Below are positions 44,662 to 54,069 of a stretch of 64,000 bases of DNA, piece after piece. Below the pieces are notes generated by a model. It made no database searches, was not told the origin of the DNA, and was given only the letters and a program-made list of their open reading frames with translations. The position numbers and the translations under genes are program-made. The first letter of the stretch is position 1. Each line of letters opens with the position of its first letter. Origin of the DNA: Haloarcula sebkhae (lineage in GTDB: Archaea; Halobacteriota; Halobacteria; Halobacteriales; Haloarculaceae). Where the stretch lies: assembly GCF_014647415.1 (NCBI RefSeq), contig NZ_BMPD01000005.1, positions 62,001 to 126,000 of the forward strand, given 5' to 3'.

Positions 44662-45983
44662 TTGTATCCGAGTGCCTGAAGCCGCTCTTCGACTCCTGGT
44701 TTGTCGTCCACATCGGGTATCTCGATTCCTTCGGAGGTACGCTTGATCGACTTGAACCGCTCGCGGAGATGGTCCTCGAACCTCTCACGTTGCCGTGGAT
44801 ACTTGTCGAGAACATTTTCTTTTTCTTCCGAGTCTTTATCCAGATCGTACATGAACCGTTCGTCGTTTTTTCCGTCGTAGAGATATTTCCACCCCTCGGT
44901 ACGGAAACCAAACCTGAGGTGGTCCCCACCTCGCACCTCCTTTTCAGTGACGACTACATCGTATGAAGTCTCGCCATCCTGCAGAAGTGGCATTAATGAC
45001 TCACCTTCCATTCGCTCTTCCATCTCGAGGCTCAGGTCTGCCCCCTCCATATCGAGAAGCGTCGGCAGAATATCAATGCATCGCACAGGAGCTTCGACCT
45101 CCCGTGACTGTTCTACGCTGGCGACCTCTGGGAATCGAATGATGAGCGGGACGTGAGTCAGCTCGTCGTAGGGGAGATTCCCGTGACCATACGTCCCGTG
45201 TTCGTAGAATTCGTCACCGTGGTCGCCGACGACCACTACAACTGTGTTTTCGAGGTCGCCCTCCCGCTCCAGACGGTCCAGTAACTGTCCGATTTCCCGG
45301 TCGAGGTACTCGACTTCGAGCCGATAATTACGGAGCAGCTCCTCATGTTCATCGTCGGTTATTTCCTCCGGCGAATTGACCGCGGCCTTGCGCCAGAGCC
45401 GCTCTGCCCGAATCTTGTTTCGGTACGTGAAATCATCCCCAGGCAGATACGGTCCGTGGACATCCATGTATTGCGTCCAGAGAAACCATGGTTCATCTGT
45501 GCGACTAATCCAGTTGGCCAGCTTCGGATTGATCTTCTCCGCGGGCATGTACGGTGTCCTCCGCAGAAGTCGGATGAATTTGTTCGCGTACCGGAGCAGA
45601 TCGTCCGGGGCACGCTCCAGCATCCCCTCTGACTCCAGCGGAAGGATATTCTCTTCGAACGTATCAAAGCCTCTGTGGAAGTTCCGCAGATGGGAGACGT
45701 TTGGGTTCGAGTGGATCGCGCCTGTGGTATACCCGTTTCGCTGGAATTGTTCCGCCATCGTCGGCTGATTCTCTTCGAGATACCAGTGTCCACCGTAATC
45801 CAGGGGATAGCGACCGGTTAACATCGAGGTCATGGCTGGGGCAGTACTGATTCCCTGGGAGAAACATTTCGAAAACCAAACGCCGCTGTCCGCGATTTGA
45901 TCCAGATTTGGTGTTGCAAACTCGTCACCAGCGACTGCGTCGTAACGCAAGGAGTCAACCACGAGGAAGAGGACGTTCGTCAT
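44658..45983 (-). CDS. Sulfatase-like AlkP-superfamily protein, Thr at catalytic position
   Basis: 441 residues. It opens MTNVLFLVVDSLRYDAVAGD with the first metal ligand Asp10. The catalytic box is STAPAMTSMLTGRYPLDYGG, Thr47 at the sulfatase Cys position and Met51 at the Arg position, spacing conserved. The C-terminal metal motif is VVVVGDHGDEFYEHGTYGHG, and the protein ends RLQALGYK. It is translationally coupled to the downstream paralogue (stop and start overlap), so the two likely act together. Soluble by sequence. Substrate unknown; surface glycan or lipid-linked intermediate is inference from context. Confidence 0.85.
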   Translation of the reverse strand: MTNVLFLVVDSLRYDAVAGDEFATPNLDQIADSGVWFSKCFSQGISTAPAMTSMLTGRYPLDYGGHWYLEENQPTMAEQFQRNGYTTGAIHSNPNVSHLRNFHRGFDTFEENILPLESEGMLERAPDDLLRYANKFIRLLRRTPYMPAEKINPKLANWISRTDEPWFLWTQYMDVHGPYLPGDDFTYRNKIRAERLWRKAAVNSPEEITDDEHEELLRNYRLEVEYLDREIGQLLDRLEREGDLENTVVVVVGDHGDEFYEHGTYGHGNLPYDELTHVPLIIRFPEVASVEQSREVEAPVRCIDILPTLLDMEGADLSLEMEERMEGESLMPLLQDGETSYDVVVTEKEVRGGDHLRFGFRTEGWKYLYDGKNDERFMYDLDKDSEEKENVLDKYPRQRERFEDHLRERFKSIKRTSEGIEIPDVDDKPGVEERLQALGYK

Positions 45984-46019
45984 ACGAGACGGTTACTTTG
46001 CTAGGTGAAATGGATTGCG

Positions 46020-47297
46020 TCATTTATCGGGCCAGTGAACGTTGAGCTCGATGTTCGAAAGTCCAATAACTGCTATCAGGAGCAAGATAGGTACGAACTG
46101 GATTCGACGCCGAACTGCAGCTCCATAGTTCATCTCGATAATCGAATAAGTAACCACACCTGTTAACAGATACGATAGGAGGAGGCCCAAATAGTATGGC
46201 TTGTTTTGAAGCATCCCCATCCCTCGCCGCACGCCCGTCGTAGCAGCAAGCAACGCAATGGCACTTCCTCCGACGAGTAATTCTGTAACCCCTCGAATTT
46301 GCCATGGGAACGGAGTATATAGGAAATAGAGTACTTTGATTGGCGCATATAATATGATGTCTAACCATGTGTCATAGTGTAATCCGACTAAATACACAGC
46401 ATCTCCATGTGCTCTACCGTATGCGAAAGCGTTGATGGCTTCAGGCGAAAGCGTCGTCCCAAATCCAGTGAACTGTCCAAAATTTAGAGTAAAGTAAGCT
46501 AGGATCGGAGTCGAAAAGAGAACAGTACCAGCAATATAGTGTGGTTTCTCACGACTCTTTGCGAGTCCGACAAACCCAATCATAACCGCAATTAGAAAGA
46601 GATTTTCTTTCCGTAGTATTAATATTGCAAATATAGTAAGAATTCCAATTGTAACTGTTGGGAGAGAAATTGTATCCAGCCACTGTACGCTAGTCCACAA
46701 GAATCCGATCAATACGACAACTATTACGATCTCGCGTTGAATAACAACAGAACGAGCGAGGATTGTAGGCCAAAAGAGGACAACTGTTGCAGCGATGAGG
46801 GAGGTCCGCCGATCAGAGACACGACGTGCAAGCTGAAAAATAAGATAACCCACGAGGAGGCTGAAAAAAGAGATTCCAACCCGACCACTGATTGGAGTCT
46901 GACCGATGACAACATAAAACGGTGCAAGTAAATGGGCCATCAAGCCACGCATCGTTATGATCTCAGTCAACGGTCCCAGAATCTGTCCGTGTGACCATGC
47001 GATAGCCAGTTCAATCGCATTTCGATTGTGTCCCGAGGAGATCGGTGGCGTCGGGAGGATACCAACAGTTGCGTCCACGGTAATGAGTGCAATTCTAACT
47101 AAGAAAGCGCCAGAAAACACTGTCAAGACGTAGTTTTTCAATCGGAAGGCTAGTGCTATAATCCCAGCAGTAATAATCGTGATAAGGAGAAGTGTTGGGT
47201 ATGGGGGCAAAAACACGAAGACTGTTGCTGTGCCAAGTGCTGCGACGATGAGTGATATTCGTGGTCGCAAACGTGTGGCGAGAGTAGCGTTACTCAT
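46020..47297 (-). CDS. Polytopic membrane protein, probable GT-C-like glycosyltransferase or polymerase
   Basis: 425 residues from ATG at 47297 (MSNATLATRLRPRISLIVAA), overlapping the stop of the upstream glycosyltransferase gene by eight bases. About 10-12 hydrophobic helices. Between the first helices is an outside loop with GHNRNAIELAIAWSHGQILG, then YLIFQLARRVSDRRTSLIAA, the general plan of PMT/ArnT-like GT-C enzymes or Wzy-type polymerases. The expected GT-C Asp/Glu loop motif is not distinct, so the class is unproven. GC is clearly lower than that of flanking core genes, suggesting transfer. Confidence 0.75.
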   Translation of the reverse strand: MSNATLATRLRPRISLIVAALGTATVFVFLPPYPTLLLITIITAGIIALAFRLKNYVLTVFSGAFLVRIALITVDATVGILPTPPISSGHNRNAIELAIAWSHGQILGPLTEIITMRGLMAHLLAPFYVVIGQTPISGRVGISFFSLLVGYLIFQLARRVSDRRTSLIAATVVLFWPTILARSVVIQREIVIVVVLIGFLWTSVQWLDTISLPTVTIGILTIFAILILRKENLFLIAVMIGFVGLAKSREKPHYIAGTVLFSTPILAYFTLNFGQFTGFGTTLSPEAINAFAYGRAHGDAVYLVGLHYDTWLDIILYAPIKVLYFLYTPFPWQIRGVTELLVGGSAIALLAATTGVRRGMGMLQNKPYYLGLLLSYLLTGVVTYSIIEMNYGAAVRRRIQFVPILLLIAVIGLSNIELNVHWPDK

Positions 47298-48414
47298 TAA
47301 TAAGACACCTATATAACTCGGCGTACTCTGCAACGGTGCGTTCGATCGAGAACTGATTCACTGCTCGGTCATGTCCCTTTTCCCCTAGTCCCGCTCTTCT
47401 GTCGTGATCATCAAGTAATGATGAAACCGCATCTGCAAGGGCAGACGGATTTTTCGGTTCAACAAGTATGCCTGCATCGTCGATCACTTCGTTGAATATT
47501 TCTATGTCTGTAGCCACGACCGGCCGCTTGGCAACCATCGATTCGATCGGCGTAAGTCCGAATCCTTCCCATAGGGATGGAAAGACAGCCACATCGAAAT
47601 TCGGAAGGAACGGATAGACATCCGGAACGTAACCTGTAAAGTAAATATCATCAATAAATTGTGTTTCACGAGCAACAGATTCGAGCTGTGCTCGCTTTGG
47701 GCCATCTCCAATAATAAGCAACTTTGCATCTGGATGGCGGCTCTTGATTAGGGGGTAGGATTCGATGAGGTATTTATACCCCTTTTGATCAGTTAGTCGT
47801 CCCACCGTCCCAATAATTGGATCATCTGGTGAGAATGGCGTGCTTTGGTTTAAAACTCGTTTAGAAGTATCAAACGACTTCTTTATTTGTTCACTGTTGA
47901 CACCATTTTGAATTGTTGTCTGGTCAGTTGAATCGGGGAGTAATCTTCTTTCCCAGGGTAAATAAGAAGCTGAAACCGTTTCACTCACCCCGACGATAAC
48001 ATCGGAGAGAGGGAGTGTGATACCGTTTGATAGTCGAGCTAATTTTTCATATTCAGTGTGGACATTATGTTCCACACTTACAAGATGGGGAATGCTGGCT
48101 ATCTTACCAGCAGTTCGTCCCCAAACCCCAGAAATAGGTGAGTTCGTGTGCACTATATCGGGATTGTCCTCCAGAAGGTGCTTGATTAATCGCCAATATG
48201 CACTGAGATCGTAATTTGAGGTCGCTTCCAAATGAGTGACTGAAACACCCTGCTTACGGAAATCTGAGGCAAATGTTCCGGGACCAAACATGTGGTAGAC
48301 AGTGAGATCAAAGTCGTCTTGCGGTAGATTACTACAGATATCATACAGCAGTTGCTGCGCACCGCCGTGTTCCTTGTCTAAATTTCCGATAAGATACGAA
48401 ACGGATATCATCAA
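47290..48414 (-). CDS. Glycosyltransferase family 4 (GT-B fold)
   Basis: 374 residues. N-terminal domain with SYLIGNLDKEHGGAQQLLYD (Gly-rich acceptor loop) and VSVEHNVHTEYEK. The donor domain shows PIIGTVGRLTDQKGYKYLIE, LLIIGDGPKRAQL and the EX7E motif in VFPSLWEGFGLTPIESMVAK. Builds a glycosidic bond from a nucleotide sugar on the cytoplasmic side. AT-rich for this genome. Its stop overlaps the membrane protein's start, so the pair is coupled. Met1 or Met2 may be the start. Confidence 0.92.
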   Translation of the reverse strand: MMISVSYLIGNLDKEHGGAQQLLYDICSNLPQDDFDLTVYHMFGPGTFASDFRKQGVSVTHLEATSNYDLSAYWRLIKHLLEDNPDIVHTNSPISGVWGRTAGKIASIPHLVSVEHNVHTEYEKLARLSNGITLPLSDVIVGVSETVSASYLPWERRLLPDSTDQTTIQNGVNSEQIKKSFDTSKRVLNQSTPFSPDDPIIGTVGRLTDQKGYKYLIESYPLIKSRHPDAKLLIIGDGPKRAQLESVARETQFIDDIYFTGYVPDVYPFLPNFDVAVFPSLWEGFGLTPIESMVAKRPVVATDIEIFNEVIDDAGILVEPKNPSALADAVSSLLDDHDRRAGLGEKGHDRAVNQFSIERTVAEYAELYRCLINE

Positions 48415-48489
48415 GCGTTCGCATTTTTATTTCTGTCGCATTTTAACCATTCGTTCTGTCGCGGTTGCTCAGTGGTTTTTTCAATGCTA

Positions 48490-49020
48490 TCTATTTATAT
48501 CCAGGTCACGTAATCGATCTCTGACGATGTCCGATTTAACAACCCACTCTCGAATTGGAATCGGCGGTGCACACTCACCAACGTAGTTTCTATGGACGCC
48601 AGCGACTACAGTCTTGCTGGAGAACAAATGGAGTGCCTACTTGGGGTTCTTGACGTACATCAGCCAGAGTCTGTCCCGAGAGATATCGACGCTGCCCACG
48701 AACTTCTGGTTCCAAGCGTTCTCACCAGTCGGGTTGCTGCCGTCGCCGTCGATACCCCAGAAGTGGTCCCCATCGAACTCGATTCTCGAGGGAACGAATG
48801 GGTAGTGAGGCTACATATCAGGGACGACGAGGTGCTTGTTCGGGAACCGTTCTGCGGTGTCAAGGGCCGCATTAGTAATTGTTTCGGCGCGGACGGTACC
48901 TGTGGCCTCGTCCCAGCCTTCGGCCAGCCAAACATTGATTTTCTCGTGGAGTCCGACGTCTGGTTCTTACGGTTGCGTTTGAGCTGTGGTACGCCGAGAC
49001 ATATAAAATACGGGTTAAAT
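48490..49020 (-). pseudogene. Decayed AlkP-superfamily (sulfatase-like) gene
   Basis: Reading the minus strand in one frame from 48960 gives DVGLHEKINVWLAEGWDEAT, GTVRAETITNAALDTAERFP, NKHLVVPDM, a stop, PHYPFVPSRI, then EFDGDHFWGIDGDGSNPTGE and later NAWNQKFVGSVDISRDRLWL, MYVKNPK, another stop, and SSKTVVAGVHRNYVGECAPP, IPIREW. The last part corresponds to the second metal motif (normally ADHGNYxGE), with the metal His/Gly altered to HRN. In-frame stops at about 48811-48813 and 48637-48639 show it is dead. The 5' part is missing or unreadable beyond 49020. Confidence 0.75.
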
Positions 49021-49160
49021 TACATTTAACGAAGCTCGTTTGGAGCCAGTTAGTGGTCGTAGAACCCTCGACATCCGTGACAACAGGTAGCCACCAAGCT
49101 GGCATAATAAATATTATGCACCTGCTGGAATGTGTTAGATCTGGGACACACGGCCAGATG

Positions 49161-50117
49161 TTATCCAACTCGCCCTGGAACGTTAGACATAGATACTTGT
49201 CCACAGTCGTCAAATTGTCGTGACACTACCCTCTTAAGATCAATTGCCCTCTGGATTACTTGTGGATGCGTGTAGCTGAGTAGGTAGAGAACAATATACC
49301 GTAACCGTCGTTGGGTACATGCTCGGCGAGCATGCTTTCGTGCTTCTCTGAGATGTCCGTCGCCCAAATAGCTTCGAGCGAGCTCAGCATCGACAGATGC
49401 CTTTGCCTGTTCCCACAATCTCCTTTTTTGCATGAGCGATTCGTGTTTTTGTAATACCGCCTGCTTGTCCCGCTTGAGCGCCGTTGACGAACTCGACATG
49501 CTCTCGTGGACCGTCCGGAAACAGAGATGATCTTGGACCGCAGCGACGGTCCACTCTTGACACAGTCGAATGTAGAGGTCCCAATCCTGTTTCGTAGGGA
49601 GCGACTCGTCGAAGCCTTCAACGCTTTCGAAGATGTCACGATGTACTACGACCCGCGATGGTGTTCCGATCTGATTGCCGATGAGAATCGAATCCGAGCA
49701 GTCCCCACTTGGCGCCCTCCGCTCGCAGTGGACGAGTTCGTTGTCCGGCGTGATCGCAGCAACTAGACAGGTGGCTAAACCAGCCGACTCCTCCCGGGCA
49801 AGCGCGTTGACCTGTCGGACGATCTTTTCTCGGTGCCATCGGTCGTCGTCGTCAAGAAAGGCGATATACTCGCCGTTGGATTCGCGGACACCGGTATTTC
49901 GGGCCGCAGAAAGCCCTTCGTTCTTCTCGTGGCGAACACAGCGGACCACCGCGGGAAAGTCGGCGACAATCTCTTCTGCATACGGTTCGGAAGAGCCATC
50001 GTCGACGACGACAACTTCGATATCGTCGAAGCTTTGTCCGAGCGCCGTTTCTATCGCGCCGCGGAGGAACTCACGGCGTTCGTAGGTGGGGATGACGACT
50101 GAGACTGTTGCTGTCAT
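49161..50117 (-). CDS. Glycosyltransferase family 2 (GT-A fold)
   Basis: 318 residues. VSVVIPTYERREFLRGAIET opens the nucleotide-binding fold, VVVDDGSSEP is the first Asp motif, KNEGLSAARNTGVRESNGEY the conserved middle helix, and FLDDDDRWHREKIVRQV carries the DXD metal-binding motif. The C-terminal 90 residues are helical, with a basic end (KHARRACTQRRLRYIVLYL) that may touch the membrane. Transfers a sugar to a lipid-linked acceptor. It lies 50 bases downstream of the methyltransferase gene on the same strand. Confidence 0.92.
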   Translation of the reverse strand: MTATVSVVIPTYERREFLRGAIETALGQSFDDIEVVVVDDGSSEPYAEEIVADFPAVVRCVRHEKNEGLSAARNTGVRESNGEYIAFLDDDDRWHREKIVRQVNALAREESAGLATCLVAAITPDNELVHCERRAPSGDCSDSILIGNQIGTPSRVVVHRDIFESVEGFDESLPTKQDWDLYIRLCQEWTVAAVQDHLCFRTVHESMSSSSTALKRDKQAVLQKHESLMQKRRLWEQAKASVDAELARSYLGDGHLREARKHARRACTQRRLRYIVLYLLSYTHPQVIQRAIDLKRVVSRQFDDCGQVSMSNVPGRVG

Positions 50118-50167
50118 ATCTCTGGTATATTATGTGTCACAAGAATGGTAATATGAACACTATCGGT

Positions 50168-50857
50168 TCATGATTCGAAAACAAAAATATTCTTTTCTAC
50201 CCAAGTCAACTCAGACAGTTCAAGTTCATTACCGATCCGTATTGATTTCTGCTGTTTGTGTTCCATGTCGTATTGCTCGAATTTTTCGATCCAGTATTCG
50301 TGCGGTTGCTCGTTGACGTGATGAGTACCCCCCTGGCCGGGCGGTGCAGCGGTCACAATTGCGACATTCCCCGAAGTACAGATCGACTCAACTATCGTCT
50401 CGGCCGACTCCTCTGGAATATGTTCCAATACTTCCACACAGAGGACAATATCGTACACCTGATTCGGTGAGTACGGCTGTGTCAAGTCGTGTATCTCGAA
50501 TTCCGAATCCGATAGCGCCGACGTATCCCTTGCAGTTTCGCTCAAATCGACACCGTGGACATCAATGTCGCGGTCTCGATATGGGTACAGCAGTGTACCA
50601 GTCCCGCAGCCGAGTTCGAGAACACTGCCGGGACTGTATCTATCCAGAACTGCCTTCGCGAACTGTTCTGCATCCGCTAGTGCCGCTTCTTTATCCCGAT
50701 CAACATAGTAATCAGATCCGTACACCGTATCGTGACTTAAAATCCCTGCTCGGTACAACTGGAATGCAAGGCGACTATGACGCAATCGTGTAGACGCGGA
50801 GCTCCAAAGTCCACTTAGACCATCAGATCGTAATTTGTTGACCACCGGGCTAAGCAT
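50168..50857 (-). CDS. Class I SAM-dependent methyltransferase
   Basis: 229 residues. SAM-binding motif I is SVLELGCGTGTLLYPYRDRD; the following acidic position is in DVHGVDLSETARD; motif II/III region reads DIVLCVEVLEHIPEESAETI. The C-terminal His/Glu/Trp segment (GTHHVNEQPHEYWIEKFEQY) is common in sugar and lipid methyltransferases of polysaccharide clusters. Likely methylates a sugar of the island glycan. Divergent from the flippase gene across a 178-base gap. Confidence 0.88.
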   Translation of the reverse strand: MLSPVVNKLRSDGLSGLWSSASTRLRHSRLAFQLYRAGILSHDTVYGSDYYVDRDKEAALADAEQFAKAVLDRYSPGSVLELGCGTGTLLYPYRDRDIDVHGVDLSETARDTSALSDSEFEIHDLTQPYSPNQVYDIVLCVEVLEHIPEESAETIVESICTSGNVAIVTAAPPGQGGTHHVNEQPHEYWIEKFEQYDMEHKQQKSIRIGNELELSELTWVEKNIFVFES

Positions 50858-51035
50858 GATTATAATGACGATTATTTATCGGGAGGATATAAATTTCTCT
50901 TTATCATTGCGACCGAGCCAGTACTGTGACTGTCTCAAATAGCGTACAATCCCCATGGTGGGAACACGACACGCAATCCTGCATTGACCAAGACTATACC
51001 AGATGCCTCGAAAGCACTGTATTGGACTCTGAATA

Positions 51036-52577
51036 ATGGGAGATTTAGGCTTCCGAGGCATTCTACAAAGCGCGTCCGTAGTCGGTACTGGGATGATATT
51101 CTCAAAAGGGATTAGTTTGCTTGCCGAAACGATCGTTGCCAGAGAGCTGTCGACAGCCGGCTTCGGGGCCGCGATTTTCGCGTACACGATATTAGTCACG
51201 GCTGGCAGTATCGCGGTCATCGGTATACCGCAGGGATTCACGTACTACCTTTCGATATTTGACGAGCGGGGTGACAACGACGCTGCCTTTGGAACTCTGG
51301 TATCAGGAGTCGCTATCCTTGTGGTGATAATCAGTATCGCCACCTTCACACTCTATACGATACCGTTTGCCGTCGTTGAAGCCGTTGGAATCTCACGCAA
51401 TCAGTGGCGTTGGGTACGGCTACTCGGCCCCCTGCTTGTCGCGTACCCGGTCACACAAGTTTCGTTCGGGATCATGCGTGGTTACGACAAGTCCCTCCCG
51501 AAGGTCCTCTCTGACGACATTGTCAACAAGATATTCGCGTGTGCGGCACTTAGTGTAGCCGTATTACAGAACGCGGGCGAGTTGGCGTTCCTGTCGTTCT
51601 ATCTTGGACAATATCTATTGAGTAGCCTATTCGCCAGCGGATACGTTCTGTACCTACTACGGGTGAAGTTCCAGCAGATTACGCTGCGGGCGAACTTTGG
51701 CACAGAGGGACTACAACTCGTATCGTACTCGTGGCCATTGGCGCTGAAAAACGGTACGCGGCAGATTCTGGGAAGTACGGATATCCTGCTTGTCGGCGCG
51801 TTGCTTGCGTCGTCTTCTGCTGTGGGCTATTATCGAGTGGGATACGTGATTTCCCAAGTCGGGATGATTCCATTGTTAGCTCTGACATATCTCTACACCC
51901 CTCGTGTCGCTCGAAAACATGATAATAATAAAAAAATCGAAATGAGGAATTTATATCGCCAGGCAACGAAATGGAGTACTCTGCTTACCCTACCCCTTCT
52001 TGCTACCGTCCTGTACTTCCCAAATGATATTATACGGATTCTATTCGGATCTGAGTATACGCCAGGATCAGTGGTACTGGCTATCCTTGCATTCGATGTA
52101 GTTCTCCGATCTGGAATGGGAACCGCAGCTTCCACACTCCAAGCAATCAATCGTACCAAGGTTGATTTCGTTACCACAGCAACGACCACGATAATCAACC
52201 TTGGACTGAGCTACCTCCTGACTTTACAGTATGGGATTGTCGGGGCTGCCATCGGTACGTTGATGAGTATATTCTTGATGAATTCAATACAGGTGCTTTT
52301 GGTGTACCGCTTCGCTTCAATTCAGCCTTTTTCTAAGGAATATGTACTCTTCCTAACTTTATCGCTAGCTTTGACGCTACCAGTATTCACCGTAGCGACC
52401 ACAATCTTTGGCGGATTGAGACTTACGCCACTCCAAGTTCCTGTTAGCTTACCGGCTTTCGGCTTTGGGTTTGTTGCATTTGAGATACTACTAGCGTGGT
52501 TCAGCGGTCTTATATCGTCAGACGAGAAAGAATCAATCTCCGAATTTGGCCGCCGGTATTTGTCCGGTAGTAACTAG
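51036..52577 (+). CDS. Oligosaccharide flippase (Wzx/polysaccharide biosynthesis protein family)
   Basis: 513 residues with about 12-14 hydrophobic helices. N-terminus GILQSASVVGTGMIFSKGIS with SLLAETIVARELSTAGFGAA is the usual MATE-like start of lipid-linked oligosaccharide flippases; the second half begins near YSWPLALKNGTRQILGSTDI. It would move a dolichol-linked glycan across the membrane for transfer to exported proteins. Haloferax AglR is a functional relative known from the literature. The next gene follows 55 bases downstream on the same strand. Confidence 0.9.
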   Translation: MGDLGFRGILQSASVVGTGMIFSKGISLLAETIVARELSTAGFGAAIFAYTILVTAGSIAVIGIPQGFTYYLSIFDERGDNDAAFGTLVSGVAILVVIISIATFTLYTIPFAVVEAVGISRNQWRWVRLLGPLLVAYPVTQVSFGIMRGYDKSLPKVLSDDIVNKIFACAALSVAVLQNAGELAFLSFYLGQYLLSSLFASGYVLYLLRVKFQQITLRANFGTEGLQLVSYSWPLALKNGTRQILGSTDILLVGALLASSSAVGYYRVGYVISQVGMIPLLALTYLYTPRVARKHDNNKKIEMRNLYRQATKWSTLLTLPLLATVLYFPNDIIRILFGSEYTPGSVVLAILAFDVVLRSGMGTAASTLQAINRTKVDFVTTATTTIINLGLSYLLTLQYGIVGAAIGTLMSIFLMNSIQVLLVYRFASIQPFSKEYVLFLTLSLALTLPVFTVATTIFGGLRLTPLQVPVSLPAFGFGFVAFEILLAWFSGLISSDEKESISEFGRRYLSGSN

Positions 52578-52632
52578 CTTGACCCGAAGCAGAATCTATA
52601 GTTATAAATTTGAGCCACAGGTTATGTAGACC

Positions 52633-54036
52633 ATGGCCGGATCACCCCCAAATGTAGTTCTCCTCTCACTAGATAGCCTCCGCGCTGACCATCTCCCGAC
52701 GTATGGATATACTCGCAACACTGCCCCAACGCTGTCAGACTTGGCCGACCGAACTGATGTGACCGTTTTTGAGAACGCATTCGCAACAACTGCGTGGACA
52801 CTGCCGTCACATTCCTCCATGTTCACGGGGCTGCCAACTGTGCAGCACGGAGTGTACGATCAAGGACTGCGTATCGATCCCGAATACACGCTCGCTGCCA
52901 AACTGTCGATGGCTGGCTACGACACGGCGGCGTTTTTGAACAACGGGTGGTTAACGAACGCCGGAGTTACCGATGCGTTTAACCACCGATTTGATATTTT
53001 CGATATGGAAGAGCCCTCCAGTACCATCGGACGAAACATCAATCGGCTCAAAGAACTGTTTTCAATGCAAGATAGCGGTGTTTCCAAGTCGATTCAGCGT
53101 TTTGACGACTGGGTTGAATCGACGATGCCTGCTTCAGCCGGGGACCGTGACACACCGTTTTTCGCCTTCTTTCATCTAATGGAACCGCACTATATTTATA
53201 ACGCGATGCGACCGTATCACAAACAGTATATCGACCAGTCAGTCATTCGACTATTGATGAAACAGCGGGAGATATACACCGAACGTGGGCGGTACTTCGC
53301 AGGGGAAACGTCAATTTCAGATCGGCAAATGGAGGGACTCGTGGATCTATACGATTCGGAAATCAAATATTTAGACACCAAACTGGCGGAGTTGTTCGAT
53401 CTGCTTATGCGACGAAACCTGTTCGATAATTCACTTATCATCATCGTCGGTGATCACGGTGAGCTATTTGGTGAACGTGACTTGATTGGCCATCACTTCT
53501 CACTCTCTGAAGAACTTCTCCACGTTCCGATGTTCGTCAAATGGCCTGAGGGGACGAACGCACTGGGTGCAAACCGTTCCAGCGCATTCGTGAGTTTGAC
53601 CGACGTATTCAAAACTGTAACTAATATGTCTAACTCTAATATACCATCTAAATATAACCGTTCTTCGCTGGAAGAACAGCATATGCAGGATAATCGCCGA
53701 GTGTTCGCCCACTATCAGACTCCCGATTCGATGCTGGATTCGTTCCGCAAACAGATCGACAATCAGTTTGATTTCGACGACGAGTACGACACGTCAATAT
53801 CGGTTGTGCGTGATGGCTCGGAAAAGCTGGTCCTCACGTCAGATGATGTCCGATACTATGACCTCGATTCGGATGGCGGAGAAACGAATGACCAGAGTGG
53901 CACCCACGCAAACCGTGTTAATGAGCTACGTTCTGCGCTCAACGACCATCTCGCGGCAGACGCGCTCGCGGTGGACACGGGAGATGAATTCAGCGATGGT
54001 GTGCAGGAACAACTCGAAAGTCTGGGGTATATTTGA
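52633..54036 (+). CDS. Sulfatase-like AlkP-superfamily protein, Thr at catalytic position
   Basis: 467 residues. PNVVLLSLDSLRADHLPTYG holds the first metal Asp. The box WTLPSHSSMFTGLPTVQHGV has Thr56 at the Cys/Ser position and His60 at the Arg position, same as the paralogue at 43186. FFAFFHLMEPHYIYNAM and IIIVGDHGELFGERDLIGHH are the mid and second metal motifs. Ends EQLESLGYI. It follows the flippase on the same strand and probably shares its transcript, so it may act on the flipped glycan, though no signal peptide is present. Confidence 0.85.
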   Translation: MAGSPPNVVLLSLDSLRADHLPTYGYTRNTAPTLSDLADRTDVTVFENAFATTAWTLPSHSSMFTGLPTVQHGVYDQGLRIDPEYTLAAKLSMAGYDTAAFLNNGWLTNAGVTDAFNHRFDIFDMEEPSSTIGRNINRLKELFSMQDSGVSKSIQRFDDWVESTMPASAGDRDTPFFAFFHLMEPHYIYNAMRPYHKQYIDQSVIRLLMKQREIYTERGRYFAGETSISDRQMEGLVDLYDSEIKYLDTKLAELFDLLMRRNLFDNSLIIIVGDHGELFGERDLIGHHFSLSEELLHVPMFVKWPEGTNALGANRSSAFVSLTDVFKTVTNMSNSNIPSKYNRSSLEEQHMQDNRRVFAHYQTPDSMLDSFRKQIDNQFDFDDEYDTSISVVRDGSEKLVLTSDDVRYYDLDSDGGETNDQSGTHANRVNELRSALNDHLAADALAVDTGDEFSDGVQEQLESLGYI

Positions 54037-54069
54037 ACATGCGAATCGCTTCCGCATAGTGAGGATAGT

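Noticed and set aside
48592-49029. 145-residue plus-strand frame
   Set aside because: Antisense to the decayed AlkP gene, whose minus-strand motifs are clear.
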